DNA of 8,180 bases. It comes from Actinomycetes bacterium. Its GTDB lineage: Bacteria; Actinomycetota; Actinomycetes; S36-B12; UBA5976. Position numbers and translations under genes: made by a program. The stretch spans positions 1 through 8,180 of the forward strand of contig JAJXSV010000089.1 in the NCBI GenBank assembly GCA_021784375.1, in the 5' to 3' direction. Shown here one piece after another: positions 1-5,295 of this stretch. How positions within the stretch are numbered: position 1 is the first letter of the stretch; the number at the start of each line of letters is the position of its first letter. Below the pieces are notes generated by a model that saw only the letters and a program-made list of their open reading frames with translations, ran no database searches and was not told where the DNA came from.

Positions 1-1791
1 ATCACCGGATGAAGCGATGGCCGCGCCGTGTCCGATGGACAGGATGCCGCAGATGCGTGAGCGCCAGGTCACGCCGATGAGCGTGACGCGCGCCCAGTTC
101 GGCTCACCCAGGGCAGCCAGCAACTGCGGTGCCACGTACATCACCTCATCACCTGTGGAGGATGCACCTGACGCCTCGACTGGTCCGCGCTCGAGCGCTT
201 CGAGCAGCCGCGTATCCACGGCGCTCTCCGTGCGAGTGTCGAGTCGTGTGACCCCACGATGATCCGTCACGTCGGGTAGGAATTGCAGGTCCGTGCCGAT
301 GGCTCGGAAGTGCGCACTCCTGATGAACGGCAGTGTCATGAGGCGCGCGCAGAAGTCCTGGGCCGCGGGGAGGAGCGACGCGGACTCGGCCATCCCGGTG
401 AAGGCCATGGTGAGCGCAGACCGCTGGAACTCCAACGTCTCCAGGCGCCCCTCGAGGGTGACCTGGTTCGTGAGATTCGAGTGGATGCCGATGTAACCGA
501 TGAGATGCCCAGCTTCCTGCACGGGCAGGATCGTGGCCTCCTCATGCACGAACTGGCCGTCCTTGCGTCGGTTCACGACTCGGCCTGTCCAGACCTCGCC
601 GCGGCTGAGCTTCGCCCACATGTCGGTGAAGACCATCGGTGAGGTCAGGCCGCTCTGCAGGATCCGCGGGTTGTGCCCGAGGAGTTCCTCGCGCGAGTAA
701 CCGGTGGTGCGTATGGCGGTGTCGTTGGCGAAGGTGATGGTGCCGTTGGGGTCCGTGATGAGCACGGAGTCCGTGGAGTGCTGCACTGCGCGTTCCATGA
801 GCGACTGCTCATCTGCGCCACGCCTGCCCGCGGACACGCCTGCGAGTCGCTCCAATCGGGCCCCGGTAGCCGCAGCCAGGTGCACGAGCACGTCACGCGA
901 GGCACTGGGGAATGCCTCCGTCTCTCCGGCATAGATGCTGAGTACCCCGTCGAGGTGATCCGAGACGAACACGGGGATGGCGATCGCCGAGTGGAAACCA
1001 TGGAGTTCCGCCGCCTCACGCACTGCCGACACCAGCGGGTCCCTCGGCATGTCATCGGAGGTCACCACGCGTTGCGAGGCGATGGCGAGCTGCGCCAACG
1101 GCTCGAGCAGGGCCCCGTCGGAGTCGGAGATGGGAAGTGCGCTGAGGAACTCGCGGTGATCGCGTGTGAGGAGCTCCGCGCGGAGACCGGTCTCCGCGTC
1201 CCATCGCCCGTACCAGGCGAAGAGGAATCCGCCGCCGTCGATGCAGGCGTTGCACAGGCTCTGCAGCACCTTCGAGCGTGCGGAATGTCGCTCGATGGCC
1301 TTGATGCCCTCGATGAAGGTCCAGGTCGCCCGTGATTGGACCATCTCCCCGTGGAAGGGTCGCAGACTGAGGATCGCGCCATCGGGCTCGGAGCCGCGCC
1401 CTTGGGGGAAGGCGCCGACCAGGACCCACCTGACGCCCAACGCGGGAGCACTGATGCGCATCGGCACCTCGCCCACGCTCTCGCCGCGCAGGACGGCCTG
1501 TCTCCGTGAGCGGGCCAATGATCGGTCGCGGGCGTCGAACAGGTCCCACGACTTGGTCCCGATGAGTGCTTGGGCCGGCACCCCGAGCAGGGCCTGCGTC
1601 GAGGGGCTGGCGGTGACGATCTCCCCGTGGCCATCGGTGGCGATCCATGCCACGACGCGCAGGCGGTCGAGGTGCTGCACCATGTCCTGGCAGGCGGTGC
1701 TGCTGAACGTGCTGTCGGAGCTGTTGGCGTCGGTATCGTCCAGGCTGCTGTACGCAGGTGCTGCGCCGCGGACCGGATCCTCATTGCGCAC
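1..1791 (-). CDS. PAS/GAF multi-domain sensor protein, 3' end outside window
   Basis: Partial at its C-terminus: 597 codons are open and the frame runs off at position 1. Domains in order: a divergent PAS at about residues 45-145 (VVAWIATDGHGEIVTASP onward); a GAF at about 170-315, with IAIPVFVSDHLDGVLSIYAG near its end; a canonical PAS at about 330-440, with VLITDPNGTITFAND and the NPRILQSG signature (residues 374-381); and a second GAF-like region from about 455, ending in a GILSIGHG strand. Predicted to be cytoplasmic: no membrane segment or signal peptide is visible. The PAS and GAF domains would sense a ligand, redox state or light. The output module (histidine kinase, GGDEF/EAL or PP2C phosphatase) is not in view, so its activity is unknown. 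GTG at 1791 was chosen because GGGGAGGG lies 4 nt upstream. The first in-frame ATG is codon 37, but it would cut into the start of the first PAS. The gene is divergent from the DUF4260 gene. Confidence 0.88.
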   Translation of the reverse strand, partial: MRNEDPVRGAAPAYSSLDDTDANSSDSTFSSTACQDMVQHLDRLRVVAWIATDGHGEIVTASPSTQALLGVPAQALIGTKSWDLFDARDRSLARSRRQAVLRGESVGEVPMRISAPALGVRWVLVGAFPQGRGSEPDGAILSLRPFHGEMVQSRATWTFIEGIKAIERHSARSKVLQSLCNACIDGGGFLFAWYGRWDAETGLRAELLTRDHREFLSALPISDSDGALLEPLAQLAIASQRVVTSDDMPRDPLVSAVREAAELHGFHSAIAIPVFVSDHLDGVLSIYAGETEAFPSASRDVLVHLAAATGARLERLAGVSAGRRGADEQSLMERAVQHSTDSVLITDPNGTITFANDTAIRTTGYSREELLGHNPRILQSGLTSPMVFTDMWAKLSRGEVWTGRVVNRRKDGQFVHEEATILPVQEAGHLIGYIGIHSNLTNQVTLEGRLETLEFQRSALTMAFTGMAESASLLPAAQDFCARLMTLPFIRSAHFRAIGTDLQFLPDVTDHRGVTRLDTRTESAVDTRLLEALERGPVEASGASSTGDEVMYVAPQLLAALGEPNWARVTLIGVTWRSRICGILSIGHGAAIASSGD

Positions 1792-1794
1792 GGG

Positions 1795-1802
1795 CCCTCC
1801 CC
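1795..1802 (-). promoter_or_regulatory. Shine-Dalgarno site for the PAS/GAF sensor
   Basis: On the minus strand GGGGAGGG ends 4 nt before the GTG at 1791. It supports that GTG over the ATG 36 codons further in. The spacing is slightly short. Confidence 0.5.
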
Positions 1803-1889
1803 ATGGGTGACTGGATCCAATCCCCCCGGGCGCGGCGCACAGGCTGAAGGAGTGGTTCCTGCATGCCCCGACACAGACTGGCAAGGCGC

Positions 1890-1918
1890 ACTGTAGGAGG
1901 GATGCCGACGCAAGCCAA
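1890..1918 (-). promoter_or_regulatory. Possible promoter of the PAS/GAF sensor
   Basis: Read on the minus strand: TTGGCT (1918-1913, 4/6 to TTGACA), a 17-nt spacer, then TACAGT (1895-1890, 4/6 to TATAAT). The predicted transcription start is near 1883, giving a leader of about 90 nt. It was found by eye in GC-rich sequence, so a chance match is quite possible. Confidence 0.3.
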
Positions 1919-2113
1919 GGCAGGGGACGGCACGGGCATCCCACCCCGTCTGATGCACCTTGGCCCTCGATTCGGGGCGGGTTCGCGGGGCGTGGGTTCG
2001 ACTTCCAGGACGGGGGAAGGGGGAGCGAGGGCCCTCCTGCGGGTGGGGCCGGGTGGCAGACTGGTCGCGTCGACGCTACGCCGGCGCCACCGGATCGCGC
2101 GTGAGGAGGATCG

Positions 2114-2518
2114 ATGTTCTACCGCAGCGAACGATTCCTCCGCATCGAAGGCGTCATCTTCCTGCCGCTCGCTGCCGCCATCTACGGCCAGGTGGGCAGG
2201 CCGTGGCTGTGGTTGGCGGTCGCGCTCGTGTTGCCCGACGTCATCCTCAACAAGCGCGTGCATGAGCATCGCATCGGCCGTTGGCTCTACGACGCCTTCC
2301 ACACCTACCCACTGCCCAGCATCCTGACTTTCACGGCTCTGGTCACCTCACCCATGTTCGACTCGCCGCTGGCGGCGGTGGCCATGGCGTGGTTCGCGCA
2401 CATCGGTCTGGATCGGCTGCTTGGACGCGGCGCGTGCTACGCGGGCCGCGTCATCGATGACCTCTACGCGAAGGCCCATGTGCTGCGCGAGGAAGCACAC
2501 GAGTTGCGCAGGGAGTAG
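2114..2518 (+). CDS. DUF4260 family small membrane protein
   Basis: A 134-residue integral membrane protein of unknown function. Family marks visible: LRIEG near the N-terminus (9-13), a PD pair (41-42) after a hydrophobic segment, YDAFHTYPLP (59-68), and the conserved C-terminal AHIGLDRLLG (95-104). These match the DUF4260 pattern of RxEG, PD, YNxxHxY and AHIGxDRxLGYG. Hydrophobic stretches at about 13-27, 31-48, 66-80 and 85-98 suggest three or four membrane segments. The tail from 110 (RVIDDLYAKAHVLREEAHEL) is charged and probably helical, and is longer than I expect for the family. AGGAGG lies 5 nt before the ATG. The next gene, DUF805, follows after 102 nt on the same strand, but the spacing does not argue for tight coupling. 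Confidence 0.85.
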   Translation: MFYRSERFLRIEGVIFLPLAAAIYGQVGRPWLWLAVALVLPDVILNKRVHEHRIGRWLYDAFHTYPLPSILTFTALVTSPMFDSPLAAVAMAWFAHIGLDRLLGRGACYAGRVIDDLYAKAHVLREEAHELRRE

Positions 2519-2620
2519 TGGCGCTGCAGTCCGGACCCCGATTCCCGGTCGCAAATGCACGCACTGGGGTTACGGTTTGCACATGCATACCGCATCGCGT
2601 AGCCGGATCAGGGGGATCAC

Positions 2621-3046
2621 ATGGCCGCGCACGACTTACCTGCAGGCGCCTCTGTAGGTTTCGAGACAGCGATACGTCTCGCGTATGCGAACTACGCAAC
2701 CATGGCCGGCCGCGCCACGCGTGCTGAGTACTGGTGGTTCTACCCGTTCACCATGATCGTGGGCATCCCCTCCAATTTCCTCGTCTACGCCGCTTCCTTC
2801 TCCAACGGCGGCATCGGGGCGGGCTCCGGTCCGTTGCTGCTGATCGCAGACCTGCTGTGGATCGCGCAGGCCGCGGCATTCGCCATCCCCACCTTCACCC
2901 TGGCGGTGCGACGACTCCACGACACGAACCGGTCCGCGCATTACCTGTGGTTCGGGCTGCTGCCGTTTGCGGGCCAGGTCGTGATCTGGGTCCTGCTGCT
3001 GCTGCCGTCGGATCCGGCGCCCAATCGCTACGGGCCGAAGCGCTGA
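2621..3046 (+). CDS. DUF805 family membrane protein
   Basis: A 141-residue membrane protein of the DUF805 (YhaH-like) family. Its function is not established; members are small inner-membrane proteins. Hallmarks in order: GRATRAEYWWF (30-40) just before the first membrane segment, a second hydrophobic stretch (70-95), the strongly conserved VRRLHDTNRS (96-105), a hydrophobic stretch at 109-128, and the terminal NRYGP (135-139). Gly/Ser-rich residues 61-70 probably form the loop between segments 1 and 2. AGGGGG lies 5 nt before the ATG, supporting this start. The gene is convergent with the SGNH hydrolase, and a tandem hairpin repeat fills the gap after its stop codon. Confidence 0.92.
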   Translation: MAAHDLPAGASVGFETAIRLAYANYATMAGRATRAEYWWFYPFTMIVGIPSNFLVYAASFSNGGIGAGSGPLLLIADLLWIAQAAAFAIPTFTLAVRRLHDTNRSAHYLWFGLLPFAGQVVIWVLLLLPSDPAPNRYGPKR

Positions 3047-3093
3047 GCCTGCCAGTGGCTTGCCGCTGGACGCCCATGCATCCCCGGTGTGCA

Positions 3094-3162
3094 GCCGTGC
3101 CCGTCACAGGGCAGCCGAGTGGGGCCGTGCCCGTCACAGGGCAGCCCGAGTGGGGCCGTGCC
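3094..3162. repeat. Tandem repeat, 30-31 bp unit, about 2.3 copies, each full copy with a hairpin
   Basis: Copy 1 is 3094-3123 and copy 2 is 3124-3154. They are identical apart from one extra C in copy 2. An 8-bp partial copy (GCCGTGCC, 3155-3162) ends just before the stop codon of the SGNH gene. Each full copy contains the perfect stem TGCCC/GGGCA around the 6-nt loop GTCACA (3098-3113 and 3128-3143). The repeat fills the gap between two convergent genes, so a bidirectional terminator or a dispersed REP-like element is possible. Confidence 0.8.
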
Positions 3163-3163
3163 G

Positions 3164-3919
3164 CTAGGACTGTGGCAGGACCTCGATCCAGTCCAGGTGC
3201 TTGCCGGTGCGGCCGTCGCCGGACGATTGGTGCCTCAGGTGGCGGCCGATCCAAGGCAGCACGTGCTGCTGCCAGTACTCGATCTCACCCCTGAGGCTGC
3301 GGTCGGCATGGGGCTCCGGTGGGCGCTGTGCGATGGTGACGGGGTATCCCAGTCCTCGCAGCATGTTGGTTGCGATGCGCGTATGGCCGGCGGGGTTGAG
3401 GTGCAGACGGTCGGCGCACCAGTAGCCCGGACTGCGGATCTCGAAGTCGTGGAAGTTGTCGACGAAGGTGACGCCATTGCGCGCGGCAAGGTCGCCGATG
3501 GCCTGCGTGAGCAGGGTGCCGCGTCGGTTGAAGCGGGCGCCGAGGGGGAGCCCTGCGAGCGATCCGGGGTCGGGGCCGGCGATGAGGATGGGCGCGACGC
3601 CGGCGTCCAGGCAACTACGCACGGCCGACTCCATCTGCGCGAGCAGCCGGTCCGCATCAAGGCGCGGTCGCAGCATGTCATTGCCGCCGCCATTCAAGGT
3701 GAGGTGCGTGGGGTGCAGGGCGAGGGCCGCCGGCAGCTGCTCACGGAGGATGGGTTCCAGCAGACGGCCGCGAATCGCCAGGTTGGCGTACTGGATGGGT
3801 GCGTTCGTCGCCGTCGCGATGCCCTGTGCGAGCAGGTCGGCCCACCCGCGGACGGACCCGTCGGGCAACTCGTCGCCCACGCCCTCGGTGAAGCTGTCAC
3901 CAATCGATACCAGTCGCAC
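3164..3919 (-). CDS. SGNH/GDSL-family hydrolase
   Basis: A 251-residue esterase/lipase-type hydrolase. All four SGNH blocks are present: GDSFTEG with nucleophile Ser9, Gly51 in NLAIRGR, Asn80 in GGGNDM, and the D170-R-L-H173 dyad in ADRLHLNPAGH. The substrate cannot be told from sequence; related enzymes act on acyl or acetyl esters. There is no signal peptide, so it is probably cytoplasmic. After the catalytic domain comes a tail of about 60 residues with YWQQHVLPWIGRHLRHQSSGDGRTGK, which I recognise from actinobacterial SGNH proteins. GTG at 3919 was chosen because AAGGA lies 7 nt upstream and the core fold begins at residue 2. The frame stays open to 4390, but that extension runs antisense through the DUF4242 gene and has no family character. 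Convergent with DUF805, divergent from DUF4242. Confidence 0.92.
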   Translation of the reverse strand: MRLVSIGDSFTEGVGDELPDGSVRGWADLLAQGIATATNAPIQYANLAIRGRLLEPILREQLPAALALHPTHLTLNGGGNDMLRPRLDADRLLAQMESAVRSCLDAGVAPILIAGPDPGSLAGLPLGARFNRRGTLLTQAIGDLAARNGVTFVDNFHDFEIRSPGYWCADRLHLNPAGHTRIATNMLRGLGYPVTIAQRPPEPHADRSLRGEIEYWQQHVLPWIGRHLRHQSSGDGRTGKHLDWIEVLPQS

Positions 3920-3926
3920 CTGGCGA

Positions 3927-3931
3927 TCCTT
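3927..3931 (-). promoter_or_regulatory. Shine-Dalgarno site deciding the SGNH hydrolase start
   Basis: On the minus strand AAGGA, preceded by GGTGG, ends 7 nt before the GTG at 3919. It supports the short 251-residue form over the 408-codon open frame. Confidence 0.55.
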
Positions 3932-4016
3932 CCACCTGATGGCATGGCCGGTCGGACAGCCTGCGTGTGGCGCGCACCATGACCTCTGCGCGCCCAAGCC
4001 GCTGGGCGAGCATCGC

Positions 4017-4045
4017 TTGTCGCTAGGGTCCAAAGTCCTTAGCAT
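4017..4045 (+). promoter_or_regulatory. Possible promoter with DosR/DevR-like palindrome in its spacer
   Basis: TTGTCG (4017-4022, 4/6 to TTGACA) and TAGCAT (4040-4045, 4/6 to TATAAT) are 17 nt apart. Between them lies GGGTCCAAAGTCCT (4026-4039), which matches the mycobacterial DosR core GGGACTWWAGTCCC at 11 of 14 positions. The palindrome extends outward to CTA...TAG (4023-4042). It would direct transcription to DUF4242 with a leader of about 130 nt, and it also lies about 105 bp upstream of the divergent SGNH gene. The promoter call is weak; the palindrome is clearer. Confidence 0.4.
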
Positions 4046-4097
4046 CGACGGCGTCGGCCGATTTCCCGCGGGAGCCGTTGTCCGACGACGTGGAGGA

Positions 4098-4113
4098 GGC
4101 CGCCCCCGCGGCC
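4098..4113 (+). other. Hairpin in the DUF4242 leader
   Basis: A perfect 6-bp stem GGCCGC/GCGGCC closes a CCCC loop. A GGAGGAGG run at 4092-4099 partly overlaps its 5' side, but no start codon follows at a suitable distance. It may be only leader structure in GC-rich DNA. Confidence 0.35.
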
Positions 4114-4180
4114 AGGCGCAACGTGCACCTTGATTGATCCTTAGAGCACCGAGGTTCCCCGCGATCTGGAAGGGAACGCA

Positions 4181-4429
4181 ATGCCTGAATTCATGGACGT
4201 CCACCGGGGCATGCAAGGCATCACCAACGAGGCGCTGCTCGAGGCCCACAACGCCGACCTCGCAATCCAGGGCGAGGAGGGCGTCAACTTCAAGCACGCA
4301 TGGGCGGACCCCGCGTCGGGCACCGTCTGGTGCCTGTCCGAGGCGCCAAACGCGGAGGCCGTGCGTCGCATCCACGATCGTGCCGGTCATGCGGCCTCCG
4401 AGGTCTTCGAGGTGCCGGTGCAGGTGTAG
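4181..4429 (+). CDS. DUF4242 protein, SCO4226-like small metal-binding family
   Basis: An 82-residue protein of the DUF4242 family, whose Streptomyces coelicolor member SCO4226 has been described as a nickel-binding protein. The sequence follows the family closely: PEFMDVHRGM at the start, ALLEAHNADLAIQGEEGVNF (19-37), KHAWADP, VWCLSEAP around Cys51, and RIHDRAGH (63-70). His8, His23, His39, Cys51, His65 and His70 are candidate metal ligands. No signal peptide is present, so it is probably cytoplasmic. Its physiological role is not settled, and nickel binding here is inferred from the homologue. GGAAGGG ends 6 nt before the ATG. The SGNH gene is divergent, and the DUF4232 gene begins 83 nt downstream. 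Confidence 0.9.
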   Translation: MPEFMDVHRGMQGITNEALLEAHNADLAIQGEEGVNFKHAWADPASGTVWCLSEAPNAEAVRRIHDRAGHAASEVFEVPVQV

Positions 4430-4500
4430 TGCGCGGAGCCGGCGGCGCTGCCCCCATTGACGCCTGCGGGATGCTGGACCCCAGAAGCAGCCTCAACTGC

Positions 4501-4506
4501 AGGAGG
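4501..4506 (+). promoter_or_regulatory. Shine-Dalgarno site deciding the DUF4232 start
   Basis: AGGAGG is 6 nt before the GTG at 4513. It fixes the start at the signal peptide. Confidence 0.7.
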
Positions 4507-4512
4507 TATTTC

Positions 4513-5055
4513 GTGCGATTCCAGCGCATCGGGGTGGCCACGTCGCTGGTGCTCGTTTCCATGCTCGTGACCTCCGCGGAGCTGTCGGGAGCGTTCGCCA
4601 GAACGAGCACGGTGGTCTGTCAGGCGGGGTGGCTCACCACGCGGACGGGCAGTGCCCAAGGGGCAGCGGGCACGATGTACACCACGCTCACCATGCAGAA
4701 CCGCACCGGACGTGCGTGTCGCCTCTCGGGAACGCCCTCGGCGCAGCCCGTGTTCCGGTCTCGGTCGAAGTTGACGCGTGTCGGACCGCTGGCGCAGCCC
4801 ATGGCCTTTCCCGGCGGCGGGGGCACGGTCGTGCTCAAGCCGCACAGGTTCGCCTCGGTGGTGATCGGCGTGGGCGACGCCGGCAACTACCCGGCCGCGT
4901 CCTGTCGGCCCGGCCGCATCAACGGTGTCGTCGTGGTCTTCCGTGCTTCGGTCAATCGTGTGCGCCTGGTGTTCACGATGCCGAAGACGCAGGTGTGCAC
5001 GAAGCTCGCGAGCACGGGCATCTCGGGGATCGCGTCGGGCACCAAGGTCCCATAG
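4513..5055 (+). CDS. Secreted DUF4232 domain protein
   Basis: A 180-residue exported protein. The N-terminus has basic residues (MRFQR), a hydrophobic core at about 7-20, and a likely signal peptidase I site after AFA (27-29). There is no lipobox cysteine, so it is probably released or wall-associated rather than a lipoprotein. The mature part resembles the actinobacterial DUF4232 beta-sandwich: four cysteines, Cys36, Cys69, Cys131 and Cys162, probably forming two disulfides, with the TTLTMQNRTGRACRLSGTP block typical of the family. Its function is unknown. GTG was chosen because AGGAGG sits 6 nt upstream and it places the signal peptide at the N-terminus. The frame is open further upstream to 4300, but that extension overlaps DUF4242 and would bury the signal peptide. 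Confidence 0.82.
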   Translation: MRFQRIGVATSLVLVSMLVTSAELSGAFARTSTVVCQAGWLTTRTGSAQGAAGTMYTTLTMQNRTGRACRLSGTPSAQPVFRSRSKLTRVGPLAQPMAFPGGGGTVVLKPHRFASVVIGVGDAGNYPAASCRPGRINGVVVVFRASVNRVRLVFTMPKTQVCTKLASTGISGIASGTKVP

Positions 5056-5086
5056 TCGTCGTCCCACCACGCGTGCCCGATGCCGC

Positions 5087-5116
5087 GTGCCGGCGGGCGT
5101 GCCCGGCGACCGGCAC
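5087..5116 (+). terminator. Possible factor-independent terminator after the DUF4232 gene
   Basis: A 7-bp perfect stem GTGCCGG/CCGGCAC (5087-5093 with 5110-5116) encloses a 16-nt loop, which itself contains CGGGC-GT-GCCCG. It begins 31 nt after the stop codon. No T-run follows, as is common in actinobacteria, so termination is uncertain. Confidence 0.4.
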
Positions 5117-5138
5117 ACCCGTCGTCCGGCGCGTGGAC

Positions 5139-5155
5139 GCGGCCGTTGGGGCCGC
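5139..5155 (+). other. Second hairpin between the DUF4232 and metY genes
   Basis: A perfect 6-bp stem GCGGCC/GGCCGC closes the loop GTTGG. It sits about 140 nt before the metY start and could belong to the upstream 3' region or to the metY leader. I do not recognise it as part of any SAM riboswitch class. Confidence 0.35.
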
Positions 5156-5284
5156 CGGTGGCCGTAGGCCCGTGGACGTCATCCCACAGTCGGTCGAGTC
5201 TTTGCCAAGGCCAGGCGTGCGTTGGATCGACGAGACCCGTTGCAATGACAGCGCTCCTGTGCCGTGCCCCGTCATCGCGCGCTC

Positions 5285-5290
5285 AGGAGG
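5285..5290 (+). promoter_or_regulatory. Shine-Dalgarno site deciding the metY start
   Basis: AGGAGG lies 5 nt before the GTG at 5296. The in-frame ATG at 5245 has no such site and would add 17 residues without family character. Confidence 0.7.
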
Positions 5291-5295
5291 TCAGC

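Larger units (their letters stand above)
1792..2113. other. Divergent intergenic region, 322 bp
   Basis: This gap separates the divergent sensor and DUF4260 genes. It holds the sensor's Shine-Dalgarno site and possible promoter. It also contains a G-rich stretch (about 1975-2060) with a perfect 10-bp palindrome, GAGGGCCCTC, at 2027-2036. Frames are open through it on both strands, but the translations are R/G/P/S-rich and without family character, so I see no gene. No convincing plus-strand promoter for DUF4260 was found. Confidence 0.5.

Noticed and set aside
17..1335. Several plus-strand and other minus-strand open frames across the sensor gene
   Set aside because: Their translations are Arg/Ser/Pro/Gly-rich without any family motif. 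The minus-strand frame with clear PAS and GAF motifs explains the region.
2027..2036. Perfect palindrome GAGGGCCCTC
   Set aside because: It lies alone in a very G-rich stretch, has no loop, is not placed near a promoter, and such short GC palindromes are expected by chance here.
1863..2327. Open plus-strand frame with an AGGAGGG/ATG near 1895-1904
   Set aside because: The ATG directly abuts the AGGAGGG, leaving no spacing, the product is low-complexity, and the frame runs into the DUF4260 gene in a different reading frame.
2576..2604. Promoter for DUF805 (TTGCAC, 17 nt, TAGCCG)
   Set aside because: Only three of six -35 positions and a poor -10 match, so it is not better than chance.
3089..3982. 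Long plus-strand open frame over the SGNH gene
   Set aside because: It is the antisense shadow of the SGNH hydrolase. Its start reads through the tandem repeat and it shows no recognisable domain.
5056..5295. SAM riboswitch upstream of metY
   Set aside because: I could not find the conserved core of any SAM class by eye; only generic GC hairpins are present.
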